From contig JAGOBH010000002.1 in NCBI GenBank assembly GCA_017983495.1, forward strand, positions 62,001-126,000: DNA of 64,000 nt, in the 5' to 3' direction. A program made the translations under genes and the position numbers. The stretch comes from Pyrinomonadaceae bacterium (GTDB lineage Bacteria; Acidobacteriota; Blastocatellia; Pyrinomonadales; Pyrinomonadaceae). Positions 24,103 to 32,936 of this stretch are shown one piece after another. Below the pieces are notes generated by a model. It was not told where the DNA came from. It made no database searches and was given only the letters and a program-made list of their open reading frames with translations. Within the stretch, counting starts at the first letter, position 1. Each line of letters opens with the position of its first letter.

Positions 24103-26880
24103 TCATTTGCGCATGTCGTCGATCATATCTGAGATAGTCTGCTTCAAATGGTCGGTGACGGCGGCATAACGGTCTTCCTGCGAATTATCGCTGTCGGCAT
24201 TTAACAGGACATCGCGGGCGAAGATAGGTTTGCCGATAGTGATCTTGACCTTGCCAGGGCGGATCCGCCAAGAATTGCGTGCCCACACATTTTGCAGTCC
24301 ATCGATGGCGACCGGGACGATCGGCAAGTCGAGTTCGGTCGAGAGAATCGCGGCCCCTTTCTTGAAAGTGTGCAGTTCGCCGTCAAATGCCCGTTCGCCC
24401 TCGGGGTAAATGTTGAGCACCTTGCCGTTTTTCAGGCCGATAGCTCCGGCCTTCATCGCCCGCATCAACTCGGTGTCAGGGTTTACCGGGACCACGTTTA
24501 GCATCTTCGCAACAAAACGCATCAGGCTGTTCGTGAAAAATTCGCTTGCACCAACATGAAAGATATTTCGGAATAGCTCAAAGGGGTAATTTGAGCAAAG
24601 CACAAACGGATCGAGAAAGCTCTGGTGGTTCGGGCAGATGAGGAACGGTTGGAGATCTGCCGACTGCTGTCCTTCGGCATTTGGGCGGTGCATGGCGGCC
24701 TTGAGATTCTCACGGCCCTTAACTTCGAGCAGTAGAAAGACCTTAAAGACTAGCCAAAACAATTTGTAGCAAGTAAATGCGAACGCCGAGAAGATCGGTC
24801 GGCTCTTGAGCACCGATCGGATCTCCGGGAAATCGTCGTCAGCCTCCCGAACGATCTTCCCCCAGTTCAGATCGACCGAGACAGCTTCCATTTCGGCTCC
24901 ACCGTGCTTATTTACCAGCTCAATGACCTGTGCGACGTTCAGGGCGGTTGCCGCCTCGTCGCCGTCGAACTCGGTTCCGAATGCCTGCTCAAGTGCGGCG
25001 AACGTTTCGGCACGGGCAAGGCTGTCGAGACCCAGATCGATCTCGAGATTCATCGACGGATGGACTATCTCGACGTCCTTAGAATTTTGTCGAATGGCCG
25101 CGACGACCGCTTTGGCGGTATTTGTCTCGATCAGAACGGTGTCTTCAGCCGAAAATTCCCAAGCCTTGACTTCTTTTGCCTCTGCCGCGATCACGCCCGT
25201 CTCTACCTCTTTTTTGAGCTGAAAACGCTTGATCTTATTGGTTGCCGTGCGGGGCAACGGCTCAACGCGAATAATGTAATCGCGGACACGCTGATATTCG
25301 GGTAGTTCGCGGCCGAGCGAGTCGAGCTCATGACGGATCGCCTCTTTTGAATTGGCGATCTTTGCCTGCTTGAGGTAAGCAAAATCCGGCACGATCACCG
25401 CTGCCAGCTTCTCAGCACCGGCGCGAGCTTCTGCCTCGTCCGAGATACCGATCACCGCCATCTCACCAACGAGAGGGCATTTGAGATAGTGGACCTCGAG
25501 ATCCTCGGGGTGAACGTTTTTGCCCGATGGCAGAACGATGACGTCCTTGCCACGGCCGACAATGTAGAGAAATCCGTCTTTGTCGAATTTTCCGAGATCG
25601 CCCGAACGGAACCAACCGTCCTCGGTGAATGCCTCAGCGGTTGCTGTCGGGTTCTTATAGTAGCCGTCAAAGACCATTGTGCCGCGGATCAGAACCTCGC
25701 CAACGCCGTCTTTATCAGGGTCGATGATCTTGATCTCGGCGCCTTTCATAGCCTTGCCGACCGAGCCGACGCGATTGTCGTCCTCATAGGTCGCGGTTGC
25801 CGCTCCGCTCGTTTCGGTCAGGCCATAGCCCTGAATGATGGTAAATCCGAGTCGGTGAAAATCCTCCGCAACCTTTTCGTCGAATCGCGAACCGGCAGAG
25901 ATCGCAATTCGCAGTTCGCCGCCGAACGATTCGTGAACCGCTCCAAAGAGTTTGCGCCCGAGATTGACGTTTAACGTGTCACGGAAAAATCCGTTGGTCC
26001 GCAGCATCGTCCGAAACAATGCCTGAACCGGTGCCGGTTTGGCGGCGACAGCGTCAAAGATCTTTTTATGGAACAGATACCAGAGCCGAGGCACCGTCGT
26101 GAGGATCGTTGGCTTGAATTTCTTCATCGACTCGCTCAATTCGGCGGGCGTAAGCTCCTTGAGATAACCCACTTGCGGCCCAAAGGTCGTCGCGACCCAC
26201 AAATTGACGATCTGTAAATAGGCGTGGAACAAAGGCAGAAGCGATAAGATGCGCTCTTTGTCTGAAAGCTTGAGCACGTCGTTGACGCCTGAGAGCTCAC
26301 CGACAATGTTGCCATGCGTCAAGGGCACTCCCTTTGGCGTTCCGGTTGTTCCGCTGGTGTACATCAGCAATGCGATGTCTTTGCCTTTGGCCTTGGGCAC
26401 GATCTTGGCGTAATCCTCAGGAAATTCGGTTGCAGACCAGTCCTCGAAGCGCTGAAATCCATTTAAGGACGATTCAAGATGCCAGACGACAGCAGGGATA
26501 TGACGCCCGAGCTTTTCTTCGATCTGTGCGAAGCGTTCCGTCTGGTCGGGTGACAGAAAGGCAACCTTTGCTTCGGAGTTTTCGAGGAAGTTCGTGATCG
26601 TTTCGATCTCGCCGTGCGGATCGAGCGGAACACAGACCGCTCCGTGATAAAGAGTTCCGAGATATGCGATCGCCCACGAAGGGTGATTTTCGCCAATAAG
26701 AGCCACGCGGTCGCCAAACTGCACGCCTTCCTGACCCAATCGATAAGCCACCGAACGGATCCGGTGGAGCATCTCGCCAAAAGTATAAACTTCATCGTCG
26801 CTACCGACGATCCGCATCGCGACCTTGTCAGGCCGCTCATCAAATGCTGATATCAGCATTGAGCAAAAAGATTGTGACAT
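24103..26880 (-). CDS. Trifunctional fusion: acyl-CoA/AMP-forming ligase, acyl carrier domain, PlsC acyltransferase
   Basis: 925 residues with three modules. Residues 1-560 are an AMP-forming acyl-activating enzyme (motif LLMYTSGTTGTPKG near 173, GYGLTETSG near 350, and the ERSGDLGKFD-type hinge). Residues about 590-690 are an acyl-carrier-like domain with the phosphopantetheine Ser in LGLDSLARAE (about 618). Residues about 715-920 are a 1-acylglycerol-3-phosphate acyltransferase (NHQSFLDPF near 750; YPEGERAFDG near 825). The plausible sequence is ATP-dependent activation of a fatty acid, loading on the carrier, and transfer to lysophosphatidate, resembling the Aas/2-acyl-GPE acyltransferase idea but with a carrier domain in between. 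The gene is single, convergent with the sRNA candidate and followed by a lipid kinase gene. Confidence 0.92.
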   Translation of the reverse strand: MSQSFCSMLISAFDERPDKVAMRIVGSDDEVYTFGEMLHRIRSVAYRLGQEGVQFGDRVALIGENHPSWAIAYLGTLYHGAVCVPLDPHGEIETITNFLENSEAKVAFLSPDQTERFAQIEEKLGRHIPAVVWHLESSLNGFQRFEDWSATEFPEDYAKIVPKAKGKDIALLMYTSGTTGTPKGVPLTHGNIVGELSGVNDVLKLSDKERILSLLPLFHAYLQIVNLWVATTFGPQVGYLKELTPAELSESMKKFKPTILTTVPRLWYLFHKKIFDAVAAKPAPVQALFRTMLRTNGFFRDTLNVNLGRKLFGAVHESFGGELRIAISAGSRFDEKVAEDFHRLGFTIIQGYGLTETSGAATATYEDDNRVGSVGKAMKGAEIKIIDPDKDGVGEVLIRGTMVFDGYYKNPTATAEAFTEDGWFRSGDLGKFDKDGFLYIVGRGKDVIVLPSGKNVHPEDLEVHYLKCPLVGEMAVIGISDEAEARAGAEKLAAVIVPDFAYLKQAKIANSKEAIRHELDSLGRELPEYQRVRDYIIRVEPLPRTATNKIKRFQLKKEVETGVIAAEAKEVKAWEFSAEDTVLIETNTAKAVVAAIRQNSKDVEIVHPSMNLEIDLGLDSLARAETFAALEQAFGTEFDGDEAATALNVAQVIELVNKHGGAEMEAVSVDLNWGKIVREADDDFPEIRSVLKSRPIFSAFAFTCYKLFWLVFKVFLLLEVKGRENLKAAMHRPNAEGQQSADLQPFLICPNHQSFLDPFVLCSNYPFELFRNIFHVGASEFFTNSLMRFVAKMLNVVPVNPDTELMRAMKAGAIGLKNGKVLNIYPEGERAFDGELHTFKKGAAILSTELDLPIVPVAIDGLQNVWARNSWRIRPGKVKITIGKPIFARDVLLNADSDNSQEDRYAAVTDHLKQTISDMIDDMRK

Positions 26881-26967
26881 AAGCTTTTGCGGTATTGTGG
26901 TCTAAATCGCCGACAGTTTCAAGTGTTCATTACCGGGCGGATGCATCCAAATCGAATGTGACGAGGC

Positions 26968-27954
26968 CTAGTTGCTATTCCTGGGAACGCGAACACGTAG
27001 GGCCCCCGGCACTATTTCATAAACGGCAGGCAGGCGGCCGGGAAGTTCGCCGTCGGTCTCGAGGCGGATCTCGGTCGCGTCATCTGCTGCACGGACGGTC
27101 ACCCTACGTGCAAGAGTGTCGTGCACCTCTTTCAGGTCAAGGTGCGTACCGCGATAGAGTGTGATCGCGTTAAGCAGGATCTTGGCAGTGCTGATATCGC
27201 CGATGTTGATGACGTCGAGAAAACCGTCGTTGATCTTCGCCTCTGGTGCGATCATCATTCCACCGCCGAAATATCGCGAATTGGCGACGCAGAAATTGAT
27301 CGTCTGAACGGTCCTTTCTTCACCGTCATCGAGTTGCACTCGAATAGTGACCGGGTCTAGGTTAAGAACCTCTTGGAGTGTTGACGCGGCGAAGTTTGCT
27401 TGTCCGCGGAGCGATTCGAGAGGCAGCCAGTCGAATACCTTGGCGGATTTGACGCGCTTGATGATCGAGGCTGCGAGTCCGAACGATGATACGTTCAGGA
27501 AATAACGGCTGACAGTTTTGCCGTCAAAATCCTCGAACGTGACGCGTCCTGCATCAATCGTTTTGGTCTCGCCGGTCCGTAAAGCAACGGCGGCCTCGCG
27601 GTTCGAGTTCGGCAGTCCAAGCGTCCGACGAAAATCGCCTCCGGTACCGGACGGCAGAACGCCAAGTTCAGCATCCTTGCCCGAACGCAAAATGCCGTTT
27701 GCTACCTCATTGATGGTTCCGTCTCCGCCGCAGGCAATGATGAACTTGCGCCCGGACTTGGCGGCACGTTCGGCGATGTCGATCGCATCGCCCTGCGATT
27801 TGGTGAACGCGACACTGAACGGCCCGAAATGGGCACGCAGGTCAGCTGCGGTGCCCGACCAGTTGCTTTGGGTCGAACCCGATGCTGACTTAGGATTAAC
27901 AATGACCAGCGGCAGCGTTTCGTCGGAGTGTGGATTTGATTTTCGTTTGGCCAA
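26968..27954 (-). CDS. Diacylglycerol kinase-family lipid kinase
   Basis: 328 residues. The DAGK catalytic domain starts with VIVNPKSASGSTQ and holds the nucleotide motif CGGDGTINEVANG (near 75-88) and PSGTGGDFRRTLG (near 105), followed by the usual C-terminal beta-sandwich with GGGMMIAPEAKINDGFLDVINIGD. Such kinases phosphorylate diacylglycerol, ceramide or related lipids with ATP. The only plausible start here is TTG at 27954, as no ATG/GTG is near. It sits upstream of the acyl ligase fusion on the same strand (gap about 90 nt), so lipid metabolism is the likely common theme. Confidence 0.9.
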   Translation of the reverse strand: MAKRKSNPHSDETLPLVIVNPKSASGSTQSNWSGTAADLRAHFGPFSVAFTKSQGDAIDIAERAAKSGRKFIIACGGDGTINEVANGILRSGKDAELGVLPSGTGGDFRRTLGLPNSNREAAVALRTGETKTIDAGRVTFEDFDGKTVSRYFLNVSSFGLAASIIKRVKSAKVFDWLPLESLRGQANFAASTLQEVLNLDPVTIRVQLDDGEERTVQTINFCVANSRYFGGGMMIAPEAKINDGFLDVINIGDISTAKILLNAITLYRGTHLDLKEVHDTLARRVTVRAADDATEIRLETDGELPGRLPAVYEIVPGALRVRVPRNSN

Positions 27955-28031
27955 AATGTTTGAGCCCGCGTTTGTCGCGACGGGCTATTAACTAAGTAGC
28001 TTTTTTCAAAGCGATAGTCAAAACCAACTAT

Positions 28032-29636
28032 CTATGAACCGCTGACCGAAAAGCCGGTACGCAAGTGGCCATTGACCATTTGCGCCGTGCCGTCGGTAAA
28101 CAGATTGTCCGTTTTTAAGCTGCTACGCGTTCTACGTACGGGCTGCTGATTGAGTGCGATAAATGCTTCGATGTCGCGGATCGAACGCGGCAATGCCTTT
28201 GTCATCCAAATGACACCGGTCGGTGTGACGAGCATGTCGTCCTCAATGCGGACACCGATATTCTTGTATTTCTCAAAGACGGGCCGGACCTTGATAATAA
28301 AATCGCGGTTTTCCGGCGTGTCCGGTAGATTGTCGAGGGCGTCCTCGCGAATGTATATTCCCGGTTCGTTGGTAAAGACCATGCCGGGACGCAGCGGGCC
28401 GGAATAAGTGCCGACATCGTGGACGTTCATGCCCAACCAGTGGCCGAGGCCATGAATGAACCAGACGCCGGTCTGCGGTGAATCTTTTTTGGTCACCAAC
28501 CCAAGCCTGAAAAGGCCGTCGCCGATCGTCTTGCGTGCGATCTGGCTCAGTTCACCGAAAGTTGCACCGGGCTTGGTCGCCTTTGCAACTGCCTCTTGCG
28601 CATCATAGACGATCTGATAGATCTCGGCCTGTTCTTTTGTGAATTTGCCGTTGACCGGATAAGTGCGTGTTACGTCCGCAGTGTAATGTTCGTATTCGGC
28701 ACCGACGTCCATCAGGAGCAGCTCGCCTTTTTTTATGGGGCTTTGCGATTCGACATAATGAAGAGTGGTCGCATTTGCTCCGCACCCCACGATCGACGGG
28801 TAACCCCAAAAATCGGCATTGCGGCGTCGGAATGTATATTCGACCTCGGCGTGGACCTCATATTCCCAATTCGCCTGTCCGACGGTTGCCATCGAACGCA
28901 TCTGTGCCTCGGTCGTAATGTCGATCGCGTGTTGGAGCATTTTCAACTCATAAGGCGATTTGATATGGCGAAGTTCCGCGAAGATCACTTGCGCGTTTTC
29001 AACCTTGTAGCCGTTGAGCGTTTTTGAGAATTCGTGCTCGGCACGAAACTCGCGCATGCCGTCGCGGTCCTGCGGTCCGTCGGGCAGCACTAAGTAAATA
29101 TTGTCGGCAGAGCCTGGAAGCGTAACGGCACCGTCCTTTGACCTAAATTCTTTCTTGTCCTTGAGAGCCGTAAGAAGAGCTTCGCGTTCAGATGAATCGA
29201 CGATCGTCGTTAATCCGGAGATCGCGGTTGCTTGTTCGCGTGAGTACATTTTGCCTTCCCAGGCTTCGCGAAAAGCAACGCGTTTCGGCAGAAACAGTGT
29301 CTCCGTCACCTTGCCGCCCGATTTGGCGATCACCAATGTAGAACCATCCTGTTTGAGCGAGGTTAAGTAGTAATGGTTGTTTTCCTGGCGGTAAACATAA
29401 TCAACGTCGTTGGTATAGATCCGCGGCTCTGCCGGAAAGAGCACCATAATGCTGTTGTCGGCCATTTTGGCCGCGACCGCCGCGCGTCGGCGGGCGAGTT
29501 CCGCATGACGCTCAGCCTCAGTGAACCGCGGAGCTGGCGGAGCGATCTTGACCGCCTTGGGCTCGGCGACGCCGGAGACCGGAATTGCCGTCGAAACCAA
29601 CATCAATAGTGAAAAAGTGACCAACAGTCTTTTCAT
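28032..29636 (-). CDS. pepP: Secreted Xaa-Pro aminopeptidase (M24)
   Basis: 534 residues. A signal peptide (1-24) indicates export. The AMP_N-like domain (about 35-190) is followed by the M24 'pita-bread' domain with the metal ligands in order: Asp in LLMDVGAEYEHYTADVTRTYP (two Asp), His in HGLGHWLGMNVHD, Glu in VFTNEPGIYI and Glu in GVRIEDDMLV. It removes an N-terminal residue followed by proline, presumably outside the cytoplasm; bacterial PepP are usually cytoplasmic, so the signal peptide is notable. The start overlaps the stop of the upstream NHL-M23 gene (ATGA), which means co-translation. The last 50 residues are not part of the catalytic fold. Confidence 0.92.
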   Translation of the reverse strand: MKRLLVTFSLLMLVSTAIPVSGVAEPKAVKIAPPAPRFTEAERHAELARRRAAVAAKMADNSIMVLFPAEPRIYTNDVDYVYRQENNHYYLTSLKQDGSTLVIAKSGGKVTETLFLPKRVAFREAWEGKMYSREQATAISGLTTIVDSSEREALLTALKDKKEFRSKDGAVTLPGSADNIYLVLPDGPQDRDGMREFRAEHEFSKTLNGYKVENAQVIFAELRHIKSPYELKMLQHAIDITTEAQMRSMATVGQANWEYEVHAEVEYTFRRRNADFWGYPSIVGCGANATTLHYVESQSPIKKGELLLMDVGAEYEHYTADVTRTYPVNGKFTKEQAEIYQIVYDAQEAVAKATKPGATFGELSQIARKTIGDGLFRLGLVTKKDSPQTGVWFIHGLGHWLGMNVHDVGTYSGPLRPGMVFTNEPGIYIREDALDNLPDTPENRDFIIKVRPVFEKYKNIGVRIEDDMLVTPTGVIWMTKALPRSIRDIEAFIALNQQPVRRTRSSLKTDNLFTDGTAQMVNGHLRTGFSVSGS

Positions 29637-31642
29637 TTTTTTACCTCAATCGAAATGTCGCGATGCGACGTGTTGCCAAAATAATCCGCGGCCATGACCC
29701 GTATCAGATAGTTGCCGTTCTCGAGCCCGGCGGTGTCGAAAAAGCCTTCGCGGTAATCATCGCCGTTGACGAAATTTGTGACGATATAACCAAATATCGT
29801 CTCGCCGGTCGCTCCCGATTTGCTGCCGTTTGCGTAAACATATCGAACGGCGTCACTTTCGGGCAGACGGTCGAACCTGATGTTCCATTTCTCTTCACCG
29901 GCGGCCGTGCCGTCAGCTTTTAGCAACTGATATCCCGCACGATAGATGCCGAGGCGTCTGCGTTCGGGGTTTCCGTCCATCTGGTCGTAAGCTCTGACCA
30001 CAAGTCGAATCTGGTCAGTGACTGTTATACGCGAATTTCCGGCTGCGGTTTCGATTTCGCGCCAGTTTTTGTCAAAAACGCCGACTCTCTCTATCACCGG
30101 CGGCCGCGTGTCCGAAATCCCGGGCAGAGTCAGGGCGTCGAGCGCGTTCATTTCCGAACCGCTTCGTCCTGCGATCAGATGGACGTGATTCATCGGGTTG
30201 AGCGTCCCGATCGGCTCGCCCGCTTTGAATTTTGTCCCGCGTGGGACACGAACTCCCACAAGTTTGCCTGAACGGTCGCGGGTAAACTGAAAACGCTCGT
30301 CGCCCAATGTTTCACCGCTCAAGGATCGCCCGAGTCGAATGTGAATGTAGCCGAGCGAGGGCATGCGGATCAGTTCACGCAATGTTCCGAAATTTTCGGC
30401 TGCCGCGATCCGCAGCACCTTTTCGTCGCGTATGAATCGCGCCGTTTCGCCAAGTGCACCGGCAATGTCGAGCCCGTTGTGAAACCAGACCTGTTCGGTA
30501 CCGGGCTGCATCTCGCCGCGGATCTCACCGAGCGTGCCGGCAACGTCCCGTTTCGCCGCGGGCGGATCGTACGGCCAGCGCGCCGGTGCGAGTCCGCGAA
30601 ATACTTCGGGTTTGTCGCGTAGTTCCCCGATCTCAGACCCGGTGACTGCATTTTCCGATCGCGAGGTGACAAACCTGCGGACGAGCCGATTTTCACTGTC
30701 AGCGACAACCAGCGAACCATTATTGTCAATGACCAAGCCGGACGGTCGGTTGAATCGCGATTGCGATGCCGAACCATCTCGCAACCCGCGCGCACTGTTA
30801 GATATCGTTGCGACGAATGGGATTGGCCCGAGGCTGATCCGTCGAATGGCGTTGCCGTCCGCGACGAAAATGCCGCCGTCGACGTCGGATGTTACGGCAG
30901 TTGGTTGGACAAAATCCGCGTTCGAAAGCAGACCGTCTCTTAACTCGCCCGTCCCATTTCCCGTAAGCGTCACCACACGGCCATCGAATTCGACCCCGCG
31001 GATGCGGCGATTTCCGGTGTCGGCAACGATAAGTTTGTCCTGAAGCAGCGTGATCCCGGCCGGCGTGTCAAAACGAGCTTCGGTGCCAACGCCGTCAGCG
31101 TAGCCGGTTTCGCCGCCCGCCAGTGTTTTGACCTCACCTCTTTCGATCATTCGAATACGGTCGTTATAGGTGTCCGCGACGAAAATGCGGCCGTCCGCAT
31201 GCACAGCGACACCGACCGGAGCGTTAAATGTCGATGCTAGTGCGACGCCGTCGGTCTTTCCTGAACGACCTTCGGTTCCGGCGATGACGTTGACCTTGCC
31301 GTCGGCGTCAATCGATTTGATCGTATGCGACCCGGCATCAGCGACGATCAAGTTGCCGTCCGGCCCAAATGCGATACCTGATGGCGTGTCGAGTCCCTCG
31401 GCGAAGGTGCTGGACACTCCGTCGCTGGTAATGCGAATGATCTTGCCGTTCTGACCGTCCGAAAAATAGACGATACCGCCGCGGGCCGCAACGCCAAACG
31501 GTTCGCCGATATCGCCGGCCTTTCCTGCAGCAGTCTCGACAAAAACCAAAGGCCGCCGTTCCGGCGTCGAAACGCCGCAGCCTGTAGCCGCAATCGAACA
31601 AAACATGGCAGCAATGATCGAGAAATAGGAGAAGAACCGCAT
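29633..31642 (-). CDS. Lipoprotein with NHL beta-propeller, M23-like peptidase and C-terminal domain
   Basis: About 669 residues from ATG 31642; earlier ATGs at 31669 and 31699 are possible. The N-terminal signal has a lipobox (I-A-A-T-G-C, Cys). Residues about 40-370 contain six or so NHL repeats (e.g. VAVHADGRIFVADTYNDRIRMI, IAFGPDGNLIVADAGSHTIKSI) forming a propeller. Residues about 395-530 have the M23 metallopeptidase signature: HNGLDI (HxxxD) and HVHL (HxH), with GTLNPM between, as in LytM/lysostaphin-type peptidoglycan hydrolases. The C-terminal 150 residues look beta-rich. The M23 metal set appears complete. Fusion of a propeller with an M23 domain is uncommon. It is translationally coupled to pepP. 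Confidence 0.83.
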   Translation of the reverse strand: MRFFSYFSIIAAMFCSIAATGCGVSTPERRPLVFVETAAGKAGDIGEPFGVAARGGIVYFSDGQNGKIIRITSDGVSSTFAEGLDTPSGIAFGPDGNLIVADAGSHTIKSIDADGKVNVIAGTEGRSGKTDGVALASTFNAPVGVAVHADGRIFVADTYNDRIRMIERGEVKTLAGGETGYADGVGTEARFDTPAGITLLQDKLIVADTGNRRIRGVEFDGRVVTLTGNGTGELRDGLLSNADFVQPTAVTSDVDGGIFVADGNAIRRISLGPIPFVATISNSARGLRDGSASQSRFNRPSGLVIDNNGSLVVADSENRLVRRFVTSRSENAVTGSEIGELRDKPEVFRGLAPARWPYDPPAAKRDVAGTLGEIRGEMQPGTEQVWFHNGLDIAGALGETARFIRDEKVLRIAAAENFGTLRELIRMPSLGYIHIRLGRSLSGETLGDERFQFTRDRSGKLVGVRVPRGTKFKAGEPIGTLNPMNHVHLIAGRSGSEMNALDALTLPGISDTRPPVIERVGVFDKNWREIETAAGNSRITVTDQIRLVVRAYDQMDGNPERRRLGIYRAGYQLLKADGTAAGEEKWNIRFDRLPESDAVRYVYANGSKSGATGETIFGYIVTNFVNGDDYREGFFDTAGLENGNYLIRVMAADYFGNTSHRDISIEVKK

Positions 31643-31759
31643 TTTGTCGTTGTTAAATGAGCGAAACATCTTGGTCGGACCGGCCTTCGTTTGAAGCATA
31701 ATATGTTACCATAGCGGCATATTTCACGATCGTATAAAAACAAGGAGTGGATACAAAAT

Positions 31760-32395
31760 ATGTTTTCATTACAAGATCTTTTAGGACAGGAACAGGGAAC
31801 CCAGGCAGTCGACCAGATCAGTCAGAATGTCGGTGCCGATTCGTCGATGGTAAATTCAGCGATCCAGATGGCGTTGCCGGCTTTGATCAACGGCCTTGCC
31901 AACAATGCCGCAACGCCTGAGGGTGCTGAGAGCCTCAATACCGCGCTCGATCAGGATCATGCGGATGGCGGCATACTTGATAACCTCGGCGGCCTTGCCG
32001 GAATGATCTTCGGCGGCGGCCAAGCCGCTGCGCCACCGCGTCAGGCTGATGCCGGCGGCATACTCGGCCACATACTCGGAACCAACCAGGGTGCGGTCGC
32101 CCAGCAGGTCTCGGAGCAATCCGGACTCGGTATGGGCCAGGTCGCTCAGATACTGATGTTTCTCGCGCCGATCGTCATGAGCTATCTCGGCAAACAAAAA
32201 CAGGAGCAAGGCGTTGGTGCCGACGGCATCGGCGGATTGCTAGGTGGGCTGCTCGGCGGCGGACAGCCTGTTCAGCAACAGTCGTCGGGCAACGCCATGG
32301 TCGATATGGCGTCGAACATGTTCGATAAAGACCGCGACGGTAGTGCGATGGACGACATCGCGTCGATGGCGTTCAACTACTTTACTAAGAAATAA
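31760..32395 (+). CDS. DUF937 (YidB-like) family protein
   Basis: A 211-residue protein of the DUF937/YidB family. Residues 1-120 carry the family's helical pattern (SLQDLLGQEQGTQAVDQISQNVGADSSMVNSAIQMALPALINGLANNA). The C-terminal half is Gly/Gln-rich with a hydrophobic stretch (ILMFLAPIVMSYLG). The biochemical role of the family is not established. The ATG at 31760 follows AAGGAG with good spacing. It is divergent from the NHL-M23 gene and has its own terminator, so it is probably a single-gene unit. Confidence 0.88.
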   Translation: MFSLQDLLGQEQGTQAVDQISQNVGADSSMVNSAIQMALPALINGLANNAATPEGAESLNTALDQDHADGGILDNLGGLAGMIFGGGQAAAPPRQADAGGILGHILGTNQGAVAQQVSEQSGLGMGQVAQILMFLAPIVMSYLGKQKQEQGVGADGIGGLLGGLLGGGQPVQQQSSGNAMVDMASNMFDKDRDGSAMDDIASMAFNYFTKK

Positions 32396-32421
32396 ACTGA
32401 TTTCAGCGATCTTGCGAAAAG

Positions 32422-32448
32422 CGGGTGCCGTAACGGTGCCCGTTTTTT
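32422..32448 (+). terminator. Intrinsic terminator of the DUF937 gene
   Basis: A 9-bp stem (CGGGTGCCG 32422-32430 with CGGTGCCCG 32434-32442, including two G-T pairs) is followed by six T. Confidence 0.85.
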
Positions 32449-32936
32449 GTTTCTCAGCAGGTTCTTTATGAATTAGTAGGAAATAGTCGGAAATAGTAGG
32501 AATCTTTAATAATGTCCGGTAGCCATAACTAATGTAAATAAACCGGTTAGGGCGATTTGACGATCCTGTCCCGCTGTCCCGACAAGTTCCCACATTTCGT
32601 AGATGCAACGCCTTGAATCCAAGATGTTCTGCACCATTTTGTTCAAGGCAGAACATTTCTCGTCTGTCCCCAACGTTAAAGTGTCAAAGATCTTTTTTCT
32701 TAACCTATATTCTAACACTTGTGTCAAACACGACAATAGGTACCGCAAATAGCACGAACGAAAAATCGGGAATCGCAGTTTCCAATCTCATGCTTACTTT
32801 TTGCAGTTTCAAGATCTGTGACATGCGGTGATCCTTGCGGGGAAATGTGAAACATAACCGAAAGGCACTTCGTAACTAATTTCATCAAAAGCAGTCACTT
32901 TCTGCCTTGTAATTAAAAATTTATCCTGAGGAATCT
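32449..32936. other. Gene-free stretch with short tandem repeats and overlapping inverted repeats
   Basis: No convincing gene is seen. An 80-codon minus-strand frame (32506-32748) has no recognisable domain and no clear ribosome-binding site. Three tandem 10-bp units (TAGTAGGAAA, TAGTCGGAAA, TAGTAGGAAT) lie at 32474-32503. Two perfect inverted repeats overlap: GCCTTGAA (32610-32617) with TTCAAGGC (32642-32649), and ATGTTCTGC (32624-32632) with GCAGAACAT (32648-32656). The base composition is less GC-rich than the flanking genes. It could be a decayed mobile element or structured RNA. The promoter of the M1 peptidase gene presumably lies in the last part. Confidence 0.45.

Noticed and set aside
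23968-24115. Open frame through the sRNA candidate with a repeated Val-Trp-Glu-Thr
   Set aside because: The repeat follows from the identical hairpin loops; there is no start codon with a ribosome-binding site and the frame runs into the terminator.
32506-32748. 80-codon minus-strand frame in the gene-free gap
   Set aside because: No domain, no ribosome-binding site, and it runs through the inverted repeats; kept only as part of the gap description.
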